Shown here one piece after another: positions 1-12,318 of a stretch of DNA of 64,000 nucleotides. The notes below the pieces were generated by a model. That model had not been told where the DNA came from, did not search any database, and saw only the letters and a list, made by a program, of their open reading frames with translations. Origin of the DNA: Corallium rubrum (Eukaryota > Cnidaria > Anthozoa > Scleralcyonacea > Coralliidae); NCBI GenBank assembly GCA_964035015.1, contig CAXIUP010000176.1:1146001-1210000 (forward strand). Reading direction: 5' to 3'. The position numbers were made by a program, and so were the translations under genes. How positions within the stretch are numbered: position 1 is the stretch's first letter; every line of letters begins with the position of its first letter.

Positions 1-149
1 CAGGCTTCAGAATGAGCAGATATCAGGTCGGGTTATATGAATCAAAGCGCACGTGTTCGGTAAACAGTTTTTTTTGCTTACTAGCTGGTATGTAGTATAT
101 TTCGTTCCACCGTACGCGTTAGTAATGTAACCTTCAACAGTTCAACGCA

Positions 150-841
150 ATGTCTTTTTTTGGGAGAGTTGGAAAAAAGGCGCAAGGCCAAAATGAATAC
201 TTACGCTCCGCAGATATTGCAGGATTGCCCCGTTTTGAATACAGTAAGCTTGTTGATAAGGAAGAAATTGGCCGCGGAGGTCTTGCTGCCGTTTTCACAG
301 CTGTACTACCTGCCAACAATGAAAAGATCGTGGTAAAAAAATATCTAGATTCTGACGAAACAACAAAGAAAATGTTATTGAAGGAAGCGCATTTACTTCG
401 AACATTGAACCATGCTAATATTGTGGAACTGAAAGGAATCTGCGTCGACCAGTTTTCCATACTTTTGGAGTATGTGTATTTTGATTTTATGCCCATTTGT
501 GCCAATGAAGAAGTCATCAATAGTCTTGCAGAGTTTCTTTCTGTGTGCGAACGGTCCAGTTGTGATGGGGTCAACACAGCAGTTTTTTTTCCATGCCGCG
601 ATGGACGTTGCATCGGGTTTGCAGTACTTGCACATGAATGATATGGCACATCGTGATCTGAAACCGGCGAACATTCTGGTATCCAATCACCACTACCGGG
701 ACTTCCGAGAAAGGGAGAAAATTGAGCTGATGAGTTCAATCAAACCTTCGATTTGTAAGCTGGCGGATTTTGGAGAACGTCGTTCAAAAGATATTCACAC
801 AAATCAAATTTTAACGTCCAAAACCGTCCGTTTGGACCGAG
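150..841 (+). pseudogene. Exon 1: protein kinase N-lobe through DFG motif
   Basis: The exon encodes most of a eukaryotic-type protein kinase. The ATG at 150 is followed by a glycine loop (EIGRGGLAAVF, about residues 39-49), the lysine of the ATP site (VVKKY), an HRDLKPAN catalytic loop near nt 650-675 and an LADFG magnesium-binding motif near nt 763-777. These are the key residues of an active kinase. The reading frame changes at a run of eight T near 585, so the N-lobe and catalytic loop lie in different frames. Errors at homopolymers are common in long-read assemblies, so this one change could be technical. The exon ends at G841 before GTACGT, in phase 1. Confidence 0.75.
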
Positions 842-901
842 GTACGTAGTAAATTTTTGATCGGTTGATATAGATTACCCTCTGAATAAATATATTTCGT
901 C

Positions 902-1120
902 TATACACGATTTTCGAATCTCAGGTCTGAATCGGGATAAAACTCATTTCAACTCATAACATCAAGCAAAGATTGATAGTATTCATTTGCATTTAAATTT
1001 CCGAACTCAATTATACGGCGACCTCAGCTAGATGTTATGAGCTGAAATGAGTTTTATCCCTACTCAGAACGCCGCGTCCTTCTGATGCGCAGTTGAGATT
1101 CGAAAGTCGTGCACGTGTAT
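902..1120. repeat. Foldback inverted repeat
   Basis: About 60 nt at the left end (from TACACGATTTTCGAATCTC) recur as an imperfect reverse complement at the right end. The shared core GGGATAAAACTCATTTC is nearly perfect. The right arm carries extra GC-rich sequence. It looks like a small foldback or MITE inside intron 1. Confidence 0.6.
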
Positions 1121-1339
1121 TGCGCTGCCGTTCAGTTATTACGTACCAGATTCAATTGCGTTTTTTTGCATTTGGGGAGAGATTGCGAGAAAAAATAGGC
1201 TAAAAGGGGGTTGGGTCATATGAATTTTTGATATACGCAGTGGACATTTCCCTTTTTTTGCACAAAACAATACCTCAGGGGTAATGAGGAATAAATTTTT
1301 AAAAGATGGTCAGGAAACACACTCTGGGAGAATTTCCTG

Positions 1340-1482
1340 TCGAAAGTTAAAAGATTTTTCTAATCTTTTAACTTTCGACAAAGAAACACTATTTTTTTAA
1401 CTTTCGACAAAGAAACACACAAACCAAACACTTTATGGTTATTTAATACACATTCGTGTATTAAATAACCATAAAGTGTTTG
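1340..1482. repeat. Two long near-perfect hairpins
   Basis: The first hairpin has 18-bp arms (GTCGAAAGTTAAAAGATT) around a 5-nt loop, followed by a direct repeat of its right arm. The second, at about 1423-1482, has 28-bp arms beginning CCAAACACTTTATGG around a 4-nt loop. The arms appear perfect. In the transcript they would form very stable stems. Confidence 0.8.
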
Positions 1483-2282
1483 GTAAACATGATTCTATTG
1501 ATTTTTGTGCAAAATAATACAATAGGCCATACAAATTGATTTCCCGTTTAACCAATTGCAAAAGGTAATAAAAAGAAAATGGGGGGGGGGTGTGTTACTA
1601 AATTTCAACGTTTCTTTGTGGGAGGCTCTAAGAATTTTACCAGATGTGATGGGAGGGGGTGATAAGAATTTGTTCAGATTTATTTAAGGTTTACCAACCC
1701 ACCTCCAAAATAGTTAATGAACGGTCCCTTAAAACATGCACATATTTTTGTGAGCTTAGCAACGGCTATTGAGAGAGAAGGGCAACCTCGTACCCAGGCT
1801 CTTTCCGACCCGCAGCGCGAATATCATGGTCACGTGACTACCAAAATCTGGTTGTGACAAATTTTGTTTGGACAGGGGTGGGGTAGAGAGGATTTGAAGA
1901 TTCTAGCCTGAAAGATTTACAGTTTGAGAAAATGGAAAAATACTTCGATCTTGGATTCAAGGGTTATGATTTTCGAATATGTTAAAAAAACCCCGGCTAA
2001 CTTACGAGAGGCTCGCAGCGCAGACAAGTGAAGTAAAGTAAAAAAGCAGGTCGCAGAGGGTAAATAATTTATCCGCTTTGATACCGATTTCTTATCTAGC
2101 TGCTCAGGTTTTTTTGCTATAATGCTATCCTTACACACACTACTTGTTTTGATGTGAATGCTACGCAAGTTATCGAGGTGTCACTGTGGAGCGGAGAGAA
2201 ATAGTCTTTACACCAAGTTGTGAAATGGAGACGGAAACTGATTCGTTTCGCACAGGACGAGACAAATTTTTTTGGGTATCTT

Positions 2283-2410
2283 GAAAACGCGGGTAGCGGG
2301 TAACCAGTTGCGGGTAGTCATTTGCGGGTAAAATGGAAAATGCGGGTAGATATTTGTGGGTAAAATGGAAAATACGGGTAGTCATTTGCGGGTAGAATAT
2401 GGAAAATGCC
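2283..2410. repeat. GGGTA-rich minisatellite
   Basis: Short diverged units containing GCGGGTA and GGTAAAATGGAAAA repeat along about 125 bp, with unit length near 30 bp. It is non-coding and lies in intron 1. Confidence 0.6.
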
Positions 2411-3319
2411 AGGGATTTCAAATTACCTCTTTGGAAGTACGTTACACTTTCACAATGTTTAATATAGCGTGATGACTTTTAACTAAATTAACTTCATGAT
2501 TTAATATCCTGGCTATAGGCGCAGTTAAAGTAGGTGCTAAAGTGGGACTTTAACACCAACTTTCAGATTTCCGCACCGCAGATTTCCGCACCGCTTCTCT
2601 TTATGGACGACCAAAATCGAGTCATCTTTTGCACGAGATTTACAGTACAGTCTCAGTCGACTTTCGCAGTTAAGAATAAAATATTCGATATTCGATGAAA
2701 CCACGGTTAATAGACAAGATATCAAACACACTCATAGATGAGGTGGTTTTTTTTTTTCTAAATAGCAGTAATATAGTAGTAATACGAATTTATACAAAAT
2801 AATTCATATATTATCCATGTGCAAATTTAGTTAGTTGTTAAAGAGCTCTCGCATCTCTGTTACATTACATTATATTGTATTACATTCATCTAGTAAAATT
2901 CTACGTATGTAAGAGTCATGAACGTAAAGTAACTCGTCATTTAACTGTAAAACGCGGCGCAATAACAGCGCAATCAGATCCGGATTTCTCAAGAAATTGC
3001 TGTAATAAAACGAAGTGATTAATGTGATATTTAAAACACGCGCTGCGAGTGTTTTGAATGGCTTCGAGAACAACCCGTTTTATTAGTTCATTGGCGTAGT
3101 AGTTATTTAGAAAATCAACATTGTCTAAGCCTCAAAAATCAGGAAGAAATTTTAATGGGTCGTTTTTGAAGCTGTTCAAAAAGCTCGCTTGTTTTATCGA
3201 CAACATCGACAATTATCGACAACACACATCATATCAAATAAACCGTAAAAATACAAAGCGCTTTGATGTTGTCGCCTTTGTTTATCCAATTTAAAACTTC
3301 TGCCGTCTTGGTAAATGTC

Positions 3320-3543
3320 CTCTCTCCTCCGCAGAGGTTCTTTCGGAGATCGGATATTTCGGGGATCGTCGGAAATGCGTCGAAATCGTCAGCTGGACAT
3401 AAGGAGTGCGGGCGGATAGCAAATTTTATTTTCCGTTGGACTAGTTCCGCCCGCACTACTTATGTCCAGCTGACGCCTCCGAGCATCTCCGACGACCCCC
3501 GAAACCTCCAATCTCCGAAATTTAACCTCTGCGGAGGAGAGAG
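3320..3543. mobile_element. 224-bp foldback MITE, Mutator-like, with 9-bp target duplication
   Basis: The element starts CTCTCTCCTCCGCAGAGGTT and ends with the reverse complement. It is flanked on both sides by GTAAATGTC (3311-3319 and 3544-3552). Most of the inside is also self-complementary. A 9-bp target duplication is typical of Mutator-like elements. It sits in the first intron of the MULE-domain gene, but I see no evidence that the two are related. Confidence 0.75.
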
Positions 3544-5023
3544 GTAAATGTCGACGATCGTCGAGCCGTTCGAATTTCTCTCCGCTCAACACTTCAATAA
3601 TTTACGTATAGTATTCACATCAAAACATACAAGTTGTATATAAGAATATAAAGCATTATAGCAGAAATCTTGAGCGGCTAGAGAAGGAATGAGAATTTGA
3701 AATGGTATTACAATTAGTTACCCTCTGCATGTGGGCTGCTTCTTTTCTTCGCTTGCCCCGCGAGTCTCTCGTACGTTAGCCTTTTTTGTGAACAGCCGTT
3801 TTTCGAAAGTATTCATAGTCTTATCGTGCCCATGCACGTAGCGCTGAACCCTTGAATCCAAGAGCGGAGTCTTTTCTCAAACGGTAAATCTTTCGGCAAG
3901 AAGCTTCAAAGTTCAAATTTTCTCTAACCCACCCCTGGTAGTCACGTGACCATGATATACAAGGGTCTTTTCTTCGCGCTGCGAGTTAAAAAGAGCCTGG
4001 GTGCGAGGTTGAGAGGAGGGTAGAATGGACATTTTGCCCCAAAACCTCAAAATATTTTGGGGGCTCCAAAATCAAGAAAATCTAAGAAAATAATTTGGAA
4101 AATCTATATAAGTTAACCGAGTTTAACACCAATTGAAGATAATTTGTAATCCAGCGTAAAGAAATTCCCCTTCAGAGACCCAAAGAATTAAAAAATGTTA
4201 CTGTGTGCCCCCACTAGACCCTTAAGGGGCCTCAACCCGACCATTTTCTACTGAGCTTCCAGTTGTCTATCTGCAGGCTTGATTAAAGTTTTTGTAACTA
4301 ATTGGAATGAATGACTTTATTGAAAAGATTTTGCATAGAAAATGCTAAATTATCGAGTTTGTTTCAAAATTTGTGCGTGGTAGATGTTAGGTTGCAGGAC
4401 TGCATTGTATTCCAGTTAGCATAATGATACTTGAGCTCAGTTAAAATTATTTTGACATAATACATGTACCAAAGTACTTTTGCAAAGGGGTTTACCGTAT
4501 CATTTTTCCAGTACCAAGGTTGTAAATTATATGAAAATACATTCAAAGAAGTTAGGCGACATGTATATCCAAGTTCTGGAAAATTACCCTACGTTCAAAG
4601 AGGATACACTGCGTTCAGAGATGTCCACGTGATTTAAGTTTCGTTCAGAAGTGTGTTCGCTACATATCGTTCCGAAGTTTTGAAAAATTGTATTGCGTTT
4701 TAAAAGGTACGCTGTACCTTCGGAGCAGTATTTGCCACGTTTTAAGAATTAGTCACGCTACATCCTGAGCTGAGAAGTTACGCTAGAAGGCCACGTTCGC
4801 ACAAGTTGCGCCACGATCATTCATGCTAATGGTAAATTCGGAATGATCATGTTCCACTGAATTGTATTTGAGGCTATTACTTAATTAATAACAAAATTGC
4901 ACTCCCCGCCTGGTACTTCAATTGCAATGCCAATGAATTGTCTGGCATCTTCAAAGCATCAACCAGCCAAAAAAGTAATAACGAAATGACGTTTATTTAT
5001 TTTTTTAATATTTATTAATGTGG

Positions 5024-6149
5024 GTACTCCTGTATTCATGGCTCCTGAGCTATTAGTTAGCGAATTGCAACTAAGACATGCGTCCTTACAAGATCTGACG
5101 AAAGCTGACATATGGGCATATGGCATGGTCGTATTCAGCATGATCAATCCTGGTTTAAAGTATCCGTACCAACAGAATGTTGAAAGTTGTCAAACCACTG
5201 GGAGTAACCCACTCCACATGCTGACGCAGCTTGTCAGGGCCAACAAGAAACCAGAAAGTCAACAGAAATACGCCTCGCCTCATCAAACAGATTGGGCCGG
5301 GCTGTATAAGGTGTTCGACACATGTACGACATTTCAACCGTTATCGCCCCCCCCCCCCCCCCCGATCGTGGAGATTATAGAAATGCTTCGCATCGAATAC
5401 CGCTTGGAACGTTGCGATTCACGGTTGTTAGAGGAGTCAGAGCTGCTCTCAGACATCCATTTGAAAGTAAGCCAGGCGACGTTTCAAGAGAACGTTGACC
5501 ACCAGATGCAGGTGGACCATGAAAACGAAACAAACCAAGTTTGCAATTTGGAGCACTTCTACCGTGACATTCCAGATGATGGAACTAATGCCTGCGCCTT
5601 TCTCACCATTATGATCGCACATGAAATTATTAGTTCGAAAGAGATGTCGTGGGATGATATTGCTGAAACGGCGGAAAGTGTACTAGTCACTTTTCCGCGA
5701 GTATTAAACCGCTTTCGTGACATTTCATCACACTATGATGTGATGGAGGCTTACACGTTGTTAAAGCACAATAACTGCCTACCCGATTGGTATCAATTTA
5801 CTGAAGAGTTACCGTACTCGTATGCTGCTCTTTCAGAAGACGGCAAGCAAAACATGGTTGAAGCAGTAAGATCTATGGTTCCCCATTGTCCGCAACTTAC
5901 ATTACTCACTTGTGAGCCATTAATCCTACTCATCGGTTCATACAAGTCGAGCATATTTATCGTGGATACACATCCTGTTCCAGTGTCAATCGGGGGTCGC
6001 TGCACAGGTATATTGAAGATATTCGCTGGATCGGCAAAAGAAGCTGCAGAGGCATCTTGTAATTGGTTGAGGCGACGACTTCAGTTGTTGAAAATATGCC
6101 AGACAAGTGCGCAATCGTTGTCACTGATGGTTAAGCAAACTTCAAACAG
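5024..6149 (+). pseudogene. Exon 2: kinase C-lobe plus cysteine-peptidase-like domain
   Basis: The first part continues the kinase: GTPVFMAPELL (activation segment end, APE motif), then ADIWAYGMVVFSM (F-helix region), followed by a proline run coded by a C-rich tract near 5347-5363. From about nt 5550 a second domain begins. It has a Cys in the context DGTNACAFLTI and a downstream DTHPVP motif about 125 residues later. A Cys followed by Asp-x-His is the arrangement of herpesvirus tegument-type ubiquitin-specific proteases and of related Cys-peptidase domains in large eukaryotic transposons; this match is by pattern only. The exon ends at 6149 before GTATTA, in phase 2. Confidence 0.6.
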
Positions 6150-6506
6150 GTATTAAGATCTATATCATAGCACAAACATTGTAAATTTCGTAAATTTTCT
6201 TAAGAAAGGGAGAATGTGACGTATTCACACAACGTGATGCAAACATGAGGCGGAGTATGAGAGGAATAGAAATTTCGCTGTCATGGTTTGCATCCATTAA
6301 GTGCATGCGAATTTTCTAAAATTCACATCATTGTTTGCAAGTTGCATCACATTGTGTAAGCACAAGCTGGGACATCAATTTGATGATACTTTTTGTCTTC
6401 AAAAACTACAAAAAGATTTTTTCTGCTTTGTAGCACATGTGAGAACGGAAAAGAGCAGTTGGTTGACACACCCTGTGTACGCGATCCTTCAACAGCGGAA
6501 TTAAAG

Positions 6507-8315
6507 CTTGCTTGGAAATGCAAATAGAACGCCGTCACCTACAAGAGAACAGGTACTGCACGCATTTAATTTTGACGCTCATGCAGTTAAAGTACACCCA
6601 ACTTCTAAATCAGTTTCACCGTTCTTCTGAAATAATCTAATCGGGGCACACAAAATTTAGTATTGGAGTTATGTGTACTTTAACAACTTATGTTTAGTCA
6701 GCGTTATTTAGAAAGTTTTTTATTTCCCAAATAACTTGGGTTTCAGGTACAGTATACTGTAAGACAAAAAAAATTCCTTGTATATGCTTTTTCTTGCAAT
6801 AACTATACGCAACTGTCGACTTTTTTTTTTCGGTATACGCGTTTATCTCTCTCTACTTGGTTGTGTTTTAATTTGTTTCAGGACGTAATAGTTCTCTCTG
6901 ACGATGATTTAAATCTTGGTGGAAAAAACGCATCGTCTTGTTCAATTACCAAGTAAGCAGTTTGTGACCGTTTCTTCACTCAACGCATGATTGCAAGATA
7001 GAGTTTATGACTAAATGACATATGTTATGTCATGATTCGAAATTTCAAATAGCCTTATTTTTAAACACTCAGTCTGTCAGCGATTGCTTGTTTGATTATT
7101 GAAACATGCAGTTGTTTCGTTTTTCTATTTCAGGACTTGCCCCCACAAAGCGAGGGATAGGCCTACTGTAAAAAGTTTAAGTGCTTTGGGTCAATCGTCC
7201 GCAAATGATATGATTGGAGAGACATCTCGATTGTCACTCAAAAGAAAACAGGTACACGAATACATATACGTATACACATATATTATAAAATGATTTCTAT
7301 ATACGCACAACCGACATCGTAGCCAAATCCCAACAATAAGCGTTTTTCAGTCTTAGGCAAACAATTTTTGGAGATATTATCTTTATGAAGTTATGACCTT
7401 GTCATCTTTCAGGTTATAACTGTGTTTTCCGACGATGAAGCTGATTTCGAAACTACCTGTACTCCACGTTTGCGCACTCCAAAAGTGTAAGTATAGAGTC
7501 CGAGCCGTTTTTAAAATATGCCGTGTGTTTGCTTGGGGAGCTATTATACCATGCATATGTTCCTTGAATGGCGAAAGAGAATTTCACGTGTATAATAATA
7601 ACATGTACATTTTACTTTAATTGAATTAAGTGCCAAATATTATAGTCGTAAGAACAAAATTTTACTTGTATGGCAAAATTTGTCCTATGCGAACCAGTGT
7701 GACCACATTATTTAAGGGGGCCCGAGGGCTTCTCCCTCTGGTTATTTTGGGATTCTGAGGCCTTTTAAATGGCATTTCCAACATTTTCGAGATGAGAATT
7801 TTTATAAATTATAGGTCTAAATTAAAACTATGTGACAATTCTGTAACAGATTGTTTACAAGCTCGTTGGTAATTGTTGTGACATTCGCTAAGTCAAGGAG
7901 TATAGGTTTCGGAGTGTTTCAATAATGTGCTATGGTTCCGCACATACATCAAGTTGCAACAAACGTGTTGACTGCAAACTTGTTGTGCCTTGATAGAATA
8001 ACAAGTTTGTTACAAGCTACAACTTGTCAGCAGATTTGCAGTAAGTCTGCAGCAAACACATATTATAACAGAGGTTAAATTTCTGATAATGTAGCCAGAG
8101 GAATTGCCTTTTCAAAGCACACTTTGAAAATTCTAAAATAAGAAAATAATTGTCGAAGAAAACGGGAGGAATGTGCCCTCAGCCTCATTCCCTAGCTCTT
8201 ATGGCACTGAAATATTACTTGCTGTTTTCTTAGTGACATTTGTTTAAACTTACAGGGAAAATTCTAGTATGGATGAAAGTTCAGACGGTAGTGAATTTTC
8301 GTTAAGTTTGAAGAG
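6507..8315 (+). pseudogene. Five short exons: linker with two SUMO-interaction-like motifs
   Basis: Exons 6507-6552, 6882-6952, 7134-7251, 7413-7486 and 8256-8315 join in frame with GT donors and AG acceptors. The peptide is low in complexity and rich in Ser and acid residues. Two exons begin with a short hydrophobic run followed by acids: DVIVLSDDDL (6882) and VITVFSDDEA (7413). That is the form of SUMO-interaction motifs. No other domain is seen. The regular phases are the main reason for joining the kinase part to the MULE part. Confidence 0.5.
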
Positions 8316-8930
8316 GTCAGTACACGTTTGAATATTGATTTTTGGGTTTTGATCAATGATATGCGATCTATACATGTATATACTTACTTTTTGTATTTAC
8401 TTTGCATCATATCAGCGCTTTCCTAATGATACAGTTAGTGTTATGATTAGTGTTCGGATTAATGTTAGAATTAATGAAATTATGATTAGTGTAATAATAT
8501 TAGTGTTTGGATTATTTCTATCAAATGGTAATCAGTCTGTCTAGATAGATTTGTATCCCGGTGCTTTACTGAATCGATAGCCTTGACCAAGCACGTTCTG
8601 GGAAAGGTTGAATTTCGGCAAGAACATGCGATCAGAAAATTATTTATTTAGAAGATTTTTCGGTGAGTTCAGCTGCATGGTAGGCACAAAAAGAGATATT
8701 TATACTTTGTCAGCGTATCATAGTTTCTTTGCATAGAGTCAATGTTTTTAAATATTGGAGAAGATTTTGTCACGTGATCTCCAATCTCTGCCAAGGTCTT
8801 TTCTAGCCTCGCTGCCGTTTTACCTCGTCAACACCCCAGGGGATGTGGTTAATCTATATTGTTTACGCTGATAATCGCTTGCATTTGAATTACCTACAGG
8901 ATTAAGCTTTTCAAAAATTATTTTTTACAG

Positions 8931-9277
8931 CTTTCCTGGTCAACATTACAATGACGACCCAGAAACCCCGGTATACGAATGTACGCCGATTGCCAAGAGC
9001 TCGTATGATATTTTAATTGCGCTATTGAAACCATTGGAGCCATTACGAACGTGTCGCAGTGTTCCCAGATTGGTTTCGCATAATGTTTGTTTTCGTTTGG
9101 ACACCAGATCTTTATTGAGTCACAATGACTGGAAATGTGACGACATGGGAGCCTGGAAGAATAATGGGGTGCAACATCACCAATTAGCGTTACATGAAGG
9201 AGTACCGGTCAGAAACGATTTAGAAGGAAGTAAACTTTATGTCATGAAGAGAATGTATTTCATATTACTTTATCGGC
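8931..9277 (+). pseudogene. Exon 8: domain upstream of the MULE core
   Basis: The exon follows a good acceptor (TTTTTTACAG) and encodes about 115 residues, including SHNVCFRLDTRSLL, CDDMGAWKNNGV and a Tyr/Arg-rich end. I recall similar segments upstream of MULE-type transposase cores in cnidarian predicted proteins, but I cannot name the domain. The donor after 9277 (C|GTGTAC, phase 1) fits the next acceptor at 10219-10220. Confidence 0.45.
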
Positions 9278-10220
9278 GTGTACTGTGAAGTTCGTTAGGG
9301 AACTGGAAAATTCCTTTAGAATTTCGTTGACAATTATCCAATAGAAATGTTTTTCGATTCGGAGATTGAATTCATTTGAATATATTGAGAACTTAGAACG
9401 TAGTTGACAATTTCTGCACAAACTTTGCAACTTTCCAACGAACTTTGCAACGATGCAAGGAGTAAATAGAATTTATCCAAGACGGTTTTCAATTTATAGA
9501 ACACTCAAAAAGTTATAAAATTTAGGATACGCTTCTTTTTATTGTGTGTGTGAGAAAGCGAGCCGTTTACGTTTTTGCTTCCTCTCATTTTTCTGCGTTG
9601 GTGTTTCTTAATAAATTAATTGTACGCATTATGTTTTTCTTCTAAGCCAATTCTGTTCTTATGTGTGTTTAATAATCATAACTTGTAAAGTAGGGACTGG
9701 TCAACTCAAAAGTGCATGTATAAAGCTACTAGTTTGACCACTGCGTACGATAATCTATTTTATACTTTATTTATTTAATTTATTTATTTATTTATTTATT
9801 TTTGTTTGTTATGTAATCTACGTTATACATTGTGCAAAATAAAAAAATTCTGATTCTGTGACATTACAAAGACTTTTACGAACAACGAACAAATGCTGAT
9901 ATACGCGTTATACTATATATGTTAACAAAAACTGAAAAGATTACTCCACAATTATGTACAATATCCTACAACACGTGCTACAACACGTAGGGTACATAAT
10001 CATTTTTGGTGGCACCCATGTAGTGTATCGATAGAATTTTGAAGATTTTCGGCCCTACCTTGAAACCTTATTATTTACCCGGAAGTTATGTGTTTCACTA
10101 GTTTGAAATCTCTGACGACGCCACTTCTTGCTATTTTATTTTTCGTTCTAGTTCTCTCTTCATATCGAGATGAGGCCCTCCAGTTACATCTTTCTCATCT
10201 TTCATTTTCATTATTTTTAG

Positions 10221-10866
10221 AGTATCCAAAGCTGATCTTTATTCAGTATTTATTTGATGGCGAAGAACATGATATGGAGCCATCTATTCATGGCAATTCA
10301 ACAAAACCTCGCACCGCTCCGTACGTAAGAACAAAAGAGAGCACGAAGTCAAGGCTTCAAGAAGTTGCATCCATGCAAAAACCAAAATACGCATACCACG
10401 CCGTCCAGAAAGAAAAAGGAGGTGTTCGAAATGCGTCTTCTGCCAGCGATCTTCCACGAAACCGAGCACAAGCGGAATATTTACGGAGGAACAATGGGAG
10501 TACCATGGGAGGGAAAACGATACACATCGACTCTCTTGTCATTCTCCTCGAACAATGCAAGAGGCAGCAACTCCAACGCGACGAGACTCCTTTTATAAGG
10601 GAGGTGACTGGGGCCCCTGAATTGCGTGTGTGCTGGCGTTTGATTGGCAACTACAAGATCTTGTAACGTTTTGTTCTGACCCTAAGAAATTTTGCATTCT
10701 CGGAGCTGACCCAACATTTAATCTGGGACGCTTTAATGTTACCGTTACAACCTACCGGAACCTCAAGGTGGTGACAAGGGATGGTGGACACCACCCAATT
10801 ATGGTAGGTCCTTTACTTTTGAGTCAAAGTAAATCGTTTGATGCATATAATCACTTTTTTTCGAAG
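10221..10866 (+). pseudogene. Exon 9: MULE transposase core, first catalytic part
   Basis: The exon begins after TTTTTAG and encodes a basic region with LPRNRAQAEYLRR, then DPTFNLGRFNVTVTTYRNL and HPIMVGPLLL. The DPTFNLG segment is the usual position of the first catalytic Asp in MULE-type DDE transposases. The frame changes within a GT repeat near 10627, between RVCWR and LAFDWQLQDL. The exon ends at 10866 before GTAAGT in phase 0. Confidence 0.6.
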
Positions 10867-11890
10867 GTAAGTAATTTCGGAAAGTATAAGAACCGAATTT
10901 CCAAATAAAAAGATCGTTATTGTCTTGGCTAACTCAGCGAAAGCGTCTTCACGAAGACTAGTAAGTAATTTATTAAGGTCCTCGCTATGTCTCGAAACGC
11001 AGAAACAAGGTTTTGAAGCTCTATCTGAGTTCATTTCAGCTATATTTATTCATACAATCATGTAAACAAACGCGCGGCAGAACGGCCAACTCGGCAAAAA
11101 GCCGATAACATTGGGGAAAGGTGAAATTTTCAACTCGCTTAACCGAGTTGGCTAGGCAAAAGCAGCAACCGGGATCCCGGCAAGGTGGGCCGTACCGAAA
11201 TTGATGACGACTTAATTGTACATTTAACCACAATCCTTTGCGCACAGTATATATTGTTTCTTGCAGAATTATCGGAAAATACGGTTTTAAAACAATCAAT
11301 TTTGGTGGGAATGAAGTTCTTGTTTATTCAATCCTTGCTAGTAGGATAAACAATGTTTAGTTGTTATTTGAGCTGATTTGAGGTCGCAAAGCATTATAGT
11401 TAAATGTGCCGCCGCCATCATTTTTGGTCAATTAATGTCCTTTAATGCATGCATGCAGCATATTCATTTCGATTTTCGAGCATTCCATTTGGTCGCGTAC
11501 AAACTGGAAGCAAGGTAAAACTTTCTTGCATAATTTAACACGAGTCTTCAGCTTTAATATTAAACCGATATATTTCATTAATCTGATATATAAAGAGGCC
11601 AAAAAGTTGAAAGAAACATTCATTTAATGTAACCTAACTCAAGAAATCTTGAACTCAAGAAATCTTGTCAAAAGCAACCGCGGTGATTTGGAAGCATGTT
11701 GTATTTGCAGTTATTTCCTTTCAGACGAATACATAAAATATTTAACGATCTTACCAATAATAATTTCTACTTTAACAATTATGTGATCGTTCTAGTTTTG
11801 TAAAGATATGTTATTTCCAAATACTTCGTTGCCATGACAACGATCTTGAAAAGTCATACGTAGTCTATAGATTGTATAAGCTATATGATT

Positions 11891-12212
11891 TAAAGTGCCT
11901 ATGAAATGAAGATTCAGTTTGTCTTATTTGAAAGAACACTTAAAATGATAGAGTAACATACTTTGCAGTTTTTGGTTTCCTTGCTTCGTTGTTGAGATAT
12001 TTCAGTTTGTTTGATGTAAATGTCGCATGTTGCGACGTCACACGTGCATAATGAGTTATTGAAAAACGTTATATATCTTTGCTATTGTCAAATACAATCA
12101 CTTGAAAATCTACATGTTTAGTGTTCTGGGCGAAACACAAAAGATGTTACTCTATCATTTTAAGTGTTCTTTCAAATAAGACAGACTTAATTTTCGTTTC
12201 ATTGGCACTTTA
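11891..12212. mobile_element. MITE copy A (TAAAGTGCC ends)
   Basis: The ends are inverted copies beginning AAAGTGCCTATGAAATGAA, and the inverted repeat runs for roughly 90 bp. A second copy of the family lies at 28561-29026. No coding capacity. It sits in the intron between exons 9 and 10 of the MULE-domain gene. Confidence 0.75.
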
Positions 12213-12318
12213 ATACAAATCCCGCACGCGATAGTCGACGGTATTTCCTTTACATTTAGTGGCACATATATTGCCGTATTTTCTCAAACATTTATATTTC
12301 TTATTGCAAACTATTTAG

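Larger units (their letters stand above)
842..5023 (+). other. Intron 1, 4.2 kb, rich in foldbacks
   Basis: The intron separates the kinase DFG and APE regions. It holds a foldback at 902-1120, two strong hairpins at 1340-1482, a GGGTA-rich minisatellite at 2283-2410 and a 224-bp foldback MITE at 3320-3543. I see no coding signal in it. The expected acceptor just before 5024 reads GG, so normal splicing at that site is doubtful in this copy. Confidence 0.5.
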
